NCBI GenBank assembly: GCA_026394095.1
Contig: JAPKYY010000600.1
Coordinates: 1-5,030, forward strand
Source: Acidobacteriota bacterium
GTDB taxonomy: Bacteria; Acidobacteriota; Terriglobia; Bryobacterales; Bryobacteraceae
Direction: 5' to 3'
Length of the DNA stretch: 5,030 nucleotides
Shown: positions 1 to 4,871 of the stretch, piece by piece
How the letters are laid out: every line of letters begins with the position of its first letter
How positions within the stretch are numbered: the stretch's first letter is position 1
The notes under the pieces: generated by a model
Told to the model about the DNA's origin: nothing
The model's database searches: none
Seen by the model: only the letters and a program-made list of their open reading frames with translations
Position numbers and translations under genes: made by a program

Positions 1-23
1 TGACGGCAACAGCGAATTCAGTT

Positions 24-1490
24 TTAGCGGTAGACCATGATCGTGGTCGAAAGACCGACATTGCCTTTAGCGTCGGTTGCTTTGCCTTGCAGTGTGTAGC
101 TGCCTCTGGTGATTTTAGTTGTGTTCCATCTGATCGTGAAAGGCGCAGTTGAAGACGTACCGACGACATTGCCGTTCACCAAGAGCTGCACCTTTGTGAC
201 ACCCACGTTGTCGGTTGCAGAAAAGGTGACAGAAAGGTTGCTGCTCACGAAGGTTCCAGCGGCCGGACTCAGGATTCGAATCACTGGTGCCTGGGTATCG
301 GTTGGCACCGGGGTTGGGGTAGGCGCAGGGGATCCTGAGTTTGTAGATGGAGGATTGAAGGCCATCGCAAGTGCTTTGTTTGCGTTGACTCTGCCATAAC
401 CGAAGATCGGGTCGAGGCCAATTGAGCCAAGATCGTCCGAGGACGACTGGAGGATGGCCACGACCTGAGCCGGGGTCAGGTTAGGGTTGGTTGCAAGAAG
501 AAGTGCGGCGACGCCGGCGACCACAGGAGAAGAGAATGAGGTGCCGCAGGCGCTGCCGTAGGTATTCCCGTTAAAGGTAGTGAATACGCAGCCGGGGGCC
601 GATAGCGTGACACGGTTGCCAGTGGTAGACCATGAGTAAATCGCGTCGTTGGGATCTGTCGCGCTGACGGTGATGATGTAAGGACTTGGTGCCAGAGTGC
701 TAGCGGTGCCTGAATTGCCGGCAGAGCTGACGACAACGCCACCCTTGGACTGGAAGTATTGCGCTGCCGAGCTTACGGTGGAGCTGCCGGTGACATCAAA
801 GCTCATATTGGCGACTCTTGCCCCGCGATCTGCAGCCCAGATCAATCCCGCGGCTAGGTCAGAGTAGGTTGCGTATCCTGAGGCGTCGGTAACCCGGATG
901 GGCATGATCAAGGAGTTCCAGGAAACGCCCGCACCACCGATCCCGTTGTTGCTTAATGCGGCAGCCGTGCCTGCTACTTTGGTGCCGTGACCGTACACAT
1001 CGCGTGAATCGGAGTTATTGTCGAAAAAATTCCAGCCGGAAACCAGTTTTGTGTAGAGATCGGAGTGGCCTGGATCAACGCCGGTGTCGAGAATCGCAAT
1101 CTGAATGGCACTGCTGCCTTTGGAAGTGAGCCATGCACTTGGAGCTTCTATTTTCGGAAGGTGCCATTGACTGGAATAGGAAGGGTCATTGGGGGTGACC
1201 TGAACGGGTGGCAGAAGCATATCTGATTCGGTAAATTGCACTTCAGCTCTGCCACGGAATGCGTTGGCGACCGCATTTGCATTTGCAGCGGGAGGGAGCT
1301 CTACGATATGGATCGGGAATGATCCGATTTGACGGGAGCTTCTTGCTCCGTGAGCGCTAATGACGGCCTGAGCTTGCGATGGCAGCACATTGGCCCGGAA
1401 CCCTACGAGGAGACGACCGGGGACAGGGGTTTGCGCGAAGGCGAGAGGTACAAGCGAGAGGACGAGGATTTGCGGGAAGAGAAATTTCAT
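24..1490 (-). CDS. Secreted subtilisin-like (S8, thermitase-type) serine protease with C-terminal Ig-like domain
   Basis: The 488-residue product is a complete secreted S8 endopeptidase. Residues 1-19 form a signal peptide (MKFLF, hydrophobic core, AFA before Q20). Residues about 24-95 resemble a subtilase propeptide (VPGRLLVGF opening, ending in an FTESD segment). The catalytic domain spans about 101-376 and opens with a thermitase-like NDPSYSSQWHLPKIEAPSAW stretch. The triad is visible: D135 in ILDTGVD, H168 in GHGT and S318 in GTSFSSP, with oxyanion N259 in SSAGNSG. The usual HGTHVAG reads HGTKVAG. Cys301 and Cys315 are close together next to the active-site loop and could form a disulfide. 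A P/T/S-rich linker (about 379-400) leads to a bacterial Ig-like domain (about 400-488, DNVG and DAKGN turns). Expected role: extracellular or surface proteolysis after propeptide removal; the substrate is unknown. The ATG is supported by the signal peptide, but no Shine-Dalgarno is visible. The stop is TAA; the window ends too soon to show a terminator. Confidence 0.95.
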   Translation of the reverse strand: MKFLFPQILVLSLVPLAFAQTPVPGRLLVGFRANVLPSQAQAVISAHGARSSRQIGSFPIHIVELPPAANANAVANAFRGRAEVQFTESDMLLPPVQVTPNDPSYSSQWHLPKIEAPSAWLTSKGSSAIQIAILDTGVDPGHSDLYTKLVSGWNFFDNNSDSRDVYGHGTKVAGTAAALSNNGIGGAGVSWNSLIMPIRVTDASGYATYSDLAAGLIWAADRGARVANMSFDVTGSSTVSSAAQYFQSKGGVVVSSAGNSGTASTLAPSPYIITVSATDPNDAIYSWSTTGNRVTLSAPGCVFTTFNGNTYGSACGTSFSSPVVAGVAALLLATNPNLTPAQVVAILQSSSDDLGSIGLDPIFGYGRVNANKALAMAFNPPSTNSGSPAPTPTPVPTDTQAPVIRILSPAAGTFVSSNLSVTFSATDNVGVTKVQLLVNGNVVGTSSTAPFTIRWNTTKITRGSYTLQGKATDAKGNVGLSTTIMVYR

Positions 1491-1507
1491 GATTTGTGAT
1501 CGATATC
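1490..1507 (-). promoter_or_regulatory. Shared 18-bp upstream motif, copy 1 (before the protease gene)
   Basis: Read on the minus strand this is GATATCGATCACAAATCA, whose last A is the A of the protease ATG. It is identical at 16 of 18 positions to the copy at 2731-2748 in front of the other minus-strand gene. If TATCGA is a -10 hexamer, the protease mRNA would be nearly leaderless, which would explain the absent Shine-Dalgarno. It could equally be an operator. No good -35 hexamer is seen at 16-18 bp. Confidence 0.4.
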
Positions 1508-1526
1508 TGACTGCTACTTGTTCATC

Positions 1527-1537
1527 GGTGTTACACC
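1527..1537. repeat. Perfect palindrome GGTGT-T-ACACC upstream of the protease gene
   Basis: Five-base arms (1527-1531 and 1533-1537) flank a single T, about 37 bp upstream of the protease ATG. The position suits an operator, but arms of five bases can arise by chance. Confidence 0.3.
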
Positions 1538-1550
1538 AAATCAGGCCACC

Positions 1551-1571
1551 AAGGGCTTCCCTTATTTTTTT
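1551..1571 (+). terminator. Small hairpin plus T-run, plus-strand orientation
   Basis: AAGGG (1551-1555), loop CTT, CCCTT (1559-1563), then A and seven T (1565-1571). It has the form of a short intrinsic terminator for plus-strand transcription, but the stem is only five base pairs with two A-T pairs at its base. No plus-strand gene lies upstream in the window, so it would end an antisense transcript or be fortuitous. Confidence 0.3.
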
Positions 1572-1809
1572 GCTCCATTCGCTGTACGCCGCTTAGGTAG
1601 GGGCATGCCAATATCAAGAAAACTCCCATCGTTGAGTACCATTGGGCTACAGGGGTTTAAGAAGGGAGGGCCTCAATTGCCAGAGAGTGCCAGCTGAGGG
1701 GGCAGCAAATCGACCAGTAGAGCGAAGTAGGACTTTGCAGGCAACTGGCTAGCCTGAAGAGGAAATCATCTGGCTGCACCCCGGGTGTACTCGAATCGAC
1801 TATGGATAG

Positions 1810-1832
1810 GCGGGCCAGACACGCCAGCCCGC
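1810..1832 (-). terminator. GC-rich hairpin just after the barrel gene stop
   Basis: GCGGGC (1810-1815) and GCCCGC (1827-1832) pair around an 11-nt loop. On the minus strand the hairpin begins 12 nt after the TAG at 1844-1846. No T-run follows, so it is at best a weak or factor-assisted terminator, or a 3'-end stabilising stem. Confidence 0.35.
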
Positions 1833-1843
1833 GTATGGCTGAA

Positions 1844-2707
1844 CTAGTTGCGGCGGAGAATGGATCCAGGGACAGGTGCACGGTAGGTGAAGCCGCCCAT
1901 GATGGACCACTGGGGCATAGAGTGGGCGATGGTTTTTGCAACGGACATATCGAACTGGAAGTTGCCTTTGATGGGTCTGGCCCAGCCGACCTGAGCAATC
2001 GAAAGGGCCTCCTTGTCGAGGGTAATGTTTGCCAGGCGGTAGAACTCGACGTAGCCCTTGAAGCCGGCAACGAGGTCGTGGCCCAGAGAAACGGAGGTAT
2101 CCCGTTCGAGGAAACGCCGCCTGTCTTCCGTTAAATAGAAATAGTTGAAGTTCCCGCTGAGCCCCCATCCTCCCGAGAAATCTTTGGACCAACAGATTTT
2201 GAACTTTGGGTCTATGGACCCGCTACTAAGGCTGGCGGCCCCGAGCGGTTCACTGACTTGGCCGATGAGGGCAAACTGCGGTAGAAATTTTTTCTCGTAC
2301 CATGCGACGTATTTCAACCCCACCTCAAGGTCGTTATGTCCCTGATTCAGGCTTTGCCCTTCATGGTTGAAGAATCGATTGCGGGCATATCCGTCGGTTG
2401 AGTAGCGAAACTCGAGTCGCCTGGTGATGCCGATCCGCATCAGTGGATAGGGGAAGGCGACCGATCTAACCTTGCCTTCACGGTTGGTTTCCCAACTGAC
2501 GGCAAAGCCTGTCTCAAGTTGGTACCAGGAGGGGCGCACGGTTGCGGCACTTTCTGTGAAATCCGGACGATCGGTAACCATCTCGTCGTCTTCTACTGGG
2601 GGTGTGGATTTGGGCAGGATGGTTTTCGGTTCAGGAATTTGCCCAAAGAGGCCGGATGCGAAAGCGCACAAAAATATGGCGCAGGAAGACTTTACTCCCA
2701 AGAGCAT
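1844..2707 (-). CDS. Putative outer-membrane transporter, MetA-pathway-of-phenol-degradation-like beta-barrel
   Basis: This 287-residue protein has a signal peptide (about residues 1-22, MLLGVKSS then a hydrophobic stretch ending GLFG). The diagnostic TDRPDFTES motif follows at 45-53, then WYQLETGF (61-68) and RIGITRRLEFRYSTDGY (91-107). The rest alternates aromatic and polar strands with short turns (NDLEVGLKY, FALIGQVSEP, GWGLSGNFNYFY, GYVEFYRLA, GGFTY), as in an outer-membrane barrel. Family knowledge links this group (PF13557 type) to a putative porin or transporter role, but the name comes from one catabolic cluster; no phenol gene is seen here and the substrate is unknown. I chose the ATG at 2707 because GGAG lies 8 nt upstream and the signal peptide starts cleanly there. 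An in-frame TTG at 2725 would add six residues and lies upstream of that GGAG. There are two cysteines in the signal region but no good lipobox. Confidence 0.8.
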   Translation of the reverse strand: MLLGVKSSCAIFLCAFASGLFGQIPEPKTILPKSTPPVEDDEMVTDRPDFTESAATVRPSWYQLETGFAVSWETNREGKVRSVAFPYPLMRIGITRRLEFRYSTDGYARNRFFNHEGQSLNQGHNDLEVGLKYVAWYEKKFLPQFALIGQVSEPLGAASLSSGSIDPKFKICWSKDFSGGWGLSGNFNYFYLTEDRRRFLERDTSVSLGHDLVAGFKGYVEFYRLANITLDKEALSIAQVGWARPIKGNFQFDMSVAKTIAHSMPQWSIMGGFTYRAPVPGSILRRN

Positions 2708-2715
2708 GATCTGTT

Positions 2716-2719
2716 CTCC
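2716..2719 (-). promoter_or_regulatory. Ribosome binding site that sets the start of the barrel protein gene
   Basis: On the minus strand GGAGAA is followed, 8 nt after GGAG, by the ATG at 2705-2707. The spacing is standard and argues for this ATG over the upstream TTG at 2723-2725, which has no purine-rich sequence at a suitable distance. Confidence 0.75.
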
Positions 2720-2730
2720 AAACAAGATTG

Positions 2731-2748
2731 TGATTTGAGATCCATATC
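2731..2748 (-). promoter_or_regulatory. Shared 18-bp upstream motif, copy 2 (before the barrel protein gene)
   Basis: Read on the minus strand this is GATATGGATCTCAAATCA, differing from copy 1 at two positions. It lies 24 nt upstream of the ATG at 2707, ahead of the GGAG. TATGGA (2741-2746) could be a weak -10 with TTGGTG (2763-2768) as -35 at 16 bp, each matching consensus at only three of six positions. Promoter and regulator-site readings are both open. Confidence 0.4.
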
Positions 2749-2781
2749 GCCAATGCGAGCACCACCAAGAGCAAAATCAAT

Positions 2782-2803
2782 AGTTAATTAGCTGGAGTTA
2801 ATT
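2782..2803. repeat. Short direct repeat AGTTAATT in the divergent intergenic region
   Basis: AGTTAATT occurs at 2782-2789 and 2796-2803, 14 bp start to start, followed by a run of nine T. The stretch is the most AT-rich part of the intergenic region and sits between the putative MCP promoter and the start region of the divergent gene. It could be a regulator half-site pair or simply AT-rich promoter DNA. Confidence 0.35.
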
Positions 2804-2809
2804 TTTTTT

Positions 2810-2835
2810 TCAAATTCTTGAAATTTCCCCGATAA
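2810..2835 (+). promoter_or_regulatory. Putative sigma-28 (FliA)-like promoter of the MCP gene
   Basis: CCCGATAA at 2828-2835 matches 7 of 8 bases of the sigma-28 -10 consensus GCCGATAA. TCAAATTC at 2810-2817 matches 5 of 8 of TAAAGTTT, and its TCAA start resembles the TCAAG form known in pseudomonads. The spacer is 10 bp rather than the usual 11. Transcription would start near 2841-2843, giving a leader of about 30 nt that still includes the GGAG before the MCP start. A run of nine T (2802-2810) abuts the -35 element. Sigma-28 control is usual for MCP genes in motile bacteria, but this is a pattern match by eye. Confidence 0.5.
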
Positions 2836-2860
2836 GGAGGTGGGCTAGATAAATATCGCC

Positions 2861-2864
2861 GGAG
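2861..2864 (+). promoter_or_regulatory. Ribosome binding site of the MCP gene
   Basis: GGAG lies 7 nt before the ATG at 2872. It supports that start; there is no alternative in-frame start between an in-frame TAA at 2833 and this ATG. A stronger AAGGAGGTG at 2834-2842 is 29 nt from the ATG, too far to serve it directly. Confidence 0.7.
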
Positions 2865-2871
2865 ACAAGCA

Positions 2872-4296
2872 ATGTTGAAGCAGTTTGCGCTGAAGGTAAG
2901 AATTCTGATTCTGAGTGGAACTGGTGCTGCACTAGCGCTGCTACTTGGATTGATGGCCTGGTGGGCTTTGCGAGAGAGCGAGGCTGCAATGTCCAAAGCG
3001 ATGGTGTACATGCAGGCGATTCGGAATCAGACGGATGCGGACATGATGCACGATGCGATTCGAAGCGATGTACTTGAGTCGCAACTGCTGGCTGATGGTG
3101 CCGACGCAGGAGAAGTTTCGCAGTCGTTGACAGAGCATGTGGCGCGCATGGCGAAGGCGATGCGGGAGAATCACTCGCTGCCGGTAGGCGATCGTGTACG
3201 CAGCCTGGTTTCTGCAGCAGAAGAGGAGCTGAATCACTATTCGCAATCCTCCCGGCGGGTACTGGAGGCGCGGTCGGTATCGAGGGCTGAAATAGAAGCG
3301 CGGAAACCTGAGTTTGAACAACGCTTCAAGACTCTGGAAGGCAAAATGGAGGCTTTGAGCGATTCGCTCGAGCAGAGTGCTGTGAGCAGCCGGGCAGAAG
3401 CGGAAGCGTTTTTCTCCAAAATGAAGTGGGTGGTTGGAAGCCTTACGGGGCTGGTGGTAGGGGTGTTGGTGCTGATTGCGGTTTGGCTCAGTAGCTTTAT
3501 CAGTGCTTTGCTTGGCCGGCTGACGGGCCGACTGGCTTCGAGTTTAGAAACGGTAAATCAGGTTTCGCAAAAACTGGCCTCATCCAGTTCTTCGCTGGCA
3601 GCAAATCAGCAAGAACAGGCTGCTGCAATCGCAGAGACTTCGGCTACGAGTGATTCTGTGAGCCGCGGAGTTGTTGAATCTGCTCAACAGAGCCGGCAGG
3701 TGAGCAATGAGATGCGCAGTTTGAATACGCACATGTCGGAATCAAGCAAGGTAGTGCATGAGCTTGAAGCCCGAATGACTGAAATCGAATCGGCTAACCG
3801 AAATGTTTCCGAGATTATGAAGGTACTAGATTCCATAGCCTTTCAGACGAATATCCTGGCCCTGAATGCATCCATTGAAGCCGCGCGAGCCGGGCAGGCC
3901 GGAGCGGGGTTCGCCGTAGTTGCGGATGAAGTAAGAGCCCTTGCGCAAAGGGCAGCCGATGCATCGCATCAGATCAGTGGACACGTAAATGAGTCTTTGG
4001 AGAAAGCCAGCCAGGGGAGTGGCCAGTTAGGCCTGGTGCTGGAGGCATTTGCCAAAGGTCAGGCAGCAACTGAGAGAGTGAACCAAAGCACGGCGAGTCT
4101 GGAGACAGAATCGAATCGTCAAGCTGACAGTCTGAAAGAAGTGGCAATTACACTGCGCAGCATGGCTGGGTACACGGCGGAGGCAGCGAATCGAGCGTCC
4201 ACAGGTTCGCAGATGTCTGCGGATCTGAGCCAGGAAGTTGTGCAACTGGATGAGGTCTTCCGTGAGGTGATCGAATTGGTAGGGCAACGCGGGTAG
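2872..4296 (+). CDS. Methyl-accepting chemotaxis protein, two TM helices, no recognisable HAMP
   Basis: The 474-residue receptor has a short cytoplasmic start, TM1 at about 10-32, a helical periplasmic sensor of roughly 150 residues (33-185, including [14 protein letters not shown]) and TM2 at about 187-209. The cytoplasmic part is a long coiled-coil signalling hairpin. The tip that contacts CheA and CheW is clear at 321-358: [20 protein letters not shown], then [12 protein letters not shown], where many MCPs have GRGF. A likely adaptation site is A243-A244-x-x-Q247-E248-x-x-A251-A252, matching the small-small-xx-E/Q-E/Q-xx-small-small consensus. There is no C-terminal CheR-tethering pentapeptide. 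No HAMP sequence can be recognised between TM2 and the adaptation region. The ligand is unknown. The ATG has GGAG at 2861-2864, 7 nt upstream. No other chemotaxis gene is in view, so the receptor appears to be an orphan. A sigma-28-like promoter lies upstream. Confidence 0.95.
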   Translation: MLKQFALKVRILILSGTGAALALLLGLMAWWALRESEAAMSKAMVYMQAIRNQTDADMMHDAIRSDVLESQLLADGADAGEVSQSLTEHVARMAKAMRENHSLPVGDRVRSLVSAAEEELNHYSQSSRRVLEARSVSRAEIEARKPEFEQRFKTLEGKMEALSDSLEQSAVSSRAEAEAFFSKMKWVVGSLTGLVVGVLVLIAVWLSSFISALLGRLTGRLASSLETVNQVSQKLASSSSSLAANQQEQAAAIAETSATSDSVSRGVVESAQQSRQVSNEMRSLNTHMSESSKVVHELEARMTEIESANRNVSEIMKVLDSIAFQTNILALNASIEAARAGQAGAGFAVVADEVRALAQRAADASHQISGHVNESLEKASQGSGQLGLVLEAFAKGQAATERVNQSTASLETESNRQADSLKEVAITLRSMAGYTAEAANRASTGSQMSADLSQEVVQLDEVFREVIELVGQRG

Positions 4297-4299
4297 AAA

Positions 4300-4311
4300 T
4301 TTGCCTGCAAA
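4300..4311 (+). repeat. Small inverted repeat after the MCP stop
   Basis: TTTGC (4300-4304) and GCAAA (4307-4311) are separated by CT, four bases after the TAG. The two-base gap is too tight for a good RNA hairpin and there is no T-run, so a terminator is not supported. Confidence 0.25.
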
Positions 4312-4336
4312 AGAGTCTGCGGATTAAAAACTGGGA

Positions 4337-4365
4337 CTTGACAGGCGCTCTGGTTGCCTGACAAG
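4337..4365. repeat. Inverted repeat between MCP and kinase genes, containing TTGACA
   Basis: CTTGACAGGC (4337-4346) and GCCTGACAAG (4356-4365) are inverted arms around a 9-nt loop, pairing at 9 of 10 positions with one A-A mismatch. The left arm carries a perfect -35-type TTGACA (4338-4343), but no fitting -10 is found 16-18 bp on. No T-run follows the right arm, so it is not a standard intrinsic terminator. It could be an operator for the kinase-STAS operon or a 3' stem of the MCP mRNA. Confidence 0.5.
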
Positions 4366-4390
4366 CTAATCATTCGACCTAATCCCGGTT

Positions 4391-4396
4391 TACAAT
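4391..4396 (+). promoter_or_regulatory. Putative -10 element TACAAT of the kinase-STAS operon
   Basis: TACAAT matches TATAAT at five of six positions. Transcription would start near 4402-4404, only 6-8 nt before the ATG at 4410. The best -35 (TAATCA at 4367-4372, 18-bp spacer) matches at only three of six positions, so either an activator helps or this is not the promoter. Confidence 0.35.
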
Positions 4397-4409
4397 ACTG
4401 GCAGAACGT

Positions 4410-4844
4410 ATGGCCGCTTCATTTGAACAGCAAACGCAGGAACTTCATCTCGAGTCGACGCTCGATAGCGTGGACCTCGCAGATCAGACTGCACTTGAAC
4501 TTGCCCGCAAAGTCGGCTTCGATGAAGACGACCAAAACTCCATATCTATGGCAGTGCGTGAGTGCATGGTGAATGCCGTTGCCCATGGCAATAAATACAA
4601 TGCCCGGAAAAAGGTTTATCTGAAGCTCGAAGCAGCGCCTGGGACTCTGGTAGTCTCAATAGGCGATGAGGGCGACGGTTTTAAAGATAACGACGTACCC
4701 GATCCGCTGGCCCAGGAGAATCTCCTGAAGCAATCTGGCCGCGGATTGCTGCTGATGCGCGCATTTATGGACGAATGTGAACATGAACCCCGTGTTCCCC
4801 AAGGCACCCTCGTTCGAATGGTAAAGCGTCTCAACGCAGCCTAA
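4410..4844 (+). CDS. RsbW-like anti-sigma factor / serine protein kinase (GHKL ATPase fold)
   Basis: This 144-residue protein is the size of a stand-alone RsbW/SpoIIAB-type kinase. The N-box is visible as MAVRECMVNAVAHGNKYN at 47-64, with E51, N55, H59 and N61. The G1 box is D86-E-G-D-G90 in SIGDEGDGF, and the G2 region is SGRGLLLMRAFMDE at 109-122, with a short ATP lid between. Family members bind ATP and either hold a sigma factor inactive or phosphorylate a STAS antagonist on Ser or Thr; histidine autophosphorylation is not expected because there is no DHp domain. The STAS gene 27 nt downstream is the obvious partner. No sigma-factor gene is visible, so the target is unknown. The ATG at 4410 has no convincing Shine-Dalgarno; a TACAAT lies 13 nt upstream. 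Assignment to the family is firm; which output it controls is not. Confidence 0.9.
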   Translation: MAASFEQQTQELHLESTLDSVDLADQTALELARKVGFDEDDQNSISMAVRECMVNAVAHGNKYNARKKVYLKLEAAPGTLVVSIGDEGDGFKDNDVPDPLAQENLLKQSGRGLLLMRAFMDECEHEPRVPQGTLVRMVKRLNAA

Positions 4845-4859
4845 AATTTTAATATTCCG

Positions 4860-4866
4860 AAGGAGG
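4860..4866 (+). promoter_or_regulatory. Strong Shine-Dalgarno of the STAS gene
   Basis: AAGGAGG is a full anti-Shine-Dalgarno match, 5 nt before the GTG at 4872. It decides the GTG start over the ATG four codons later. It contrasts with the kinase gene just upstream, which has no comparable site. Confidence 0.85.
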
Positions 4867-4871
4867 AAACT

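Larger units (their letters stand above)
1491..1843. other. 353-bp non-coding gap between the two minus-strand genes
   Basis: I find no credible gene here on either strand; open frames entering it are shadows of the flanking genes. From left to right it holds most of motif copy 1 at the protease start, a palindrome (1527-1537), a plus-strand hairpin with a T-run (1551-1571), a G-run cluster on the plus strand (1644-1670) and a GC-rich hairpin just past the barrel gene stop (1810-1832). The right part is therefore the 3' region of the barrel gene and the left part the 5' region of the protease gene. No tRNA or recognisable structured RNA is seen. Confidence 0.6.

Noticed and set aside
109..399. 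Plus-strand open frame opposite the protease C-terminus
   Set aside because: It mirrors the linker and Ig-like domain coding region, shows no start signal and has low-complexity V/G-rich sequence.
1495..1510. CRP-like site TGTGA-N6-TCTGA upstream of the protease gene
   Set aside because: Only the left half matches the TGTGA-N6-TCACA consensus, and it lies almost at the start codon. The shared 18-bp motif explains the region better.
1597..1620. Sigma-54 (-24/-12) promoter around TTGGCATGCC upstream of the protease gene
   Set aside because: There is no GC at the required distance downstream of the GG, so the -12 element is missing.
1785..1801. tRNA T-arm-like string around CTCGAATCGAC
   Set aside because: No matching acceptor, D or anticodon arms could be found around it on either strand.
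1657..2192. Two minus-strand and one plus-strand open frames overlapping the 3' half of the barrel gene
   Set aside because: They are rich in Arg, Ser, Pro and Cys with no domain-like pattern and overlap a gene with a clear family motif. They are shadow frames.
2472..2791. Two plus-strand open frames opposite the barrel gene N-terminus
   Set aside because: They lie antisense to the signal peptide and TDRPDFTES region and have no Shine-Dalgarno or recognisable domain.
4338..4366. Standard sigma-70 promoter using TTGACA at 4338-4343
   Set aside because: The hexamers at 16-18 bp downstream do not resemble TATAAT. The TTGACA is reported only as part of the inverted repeat.
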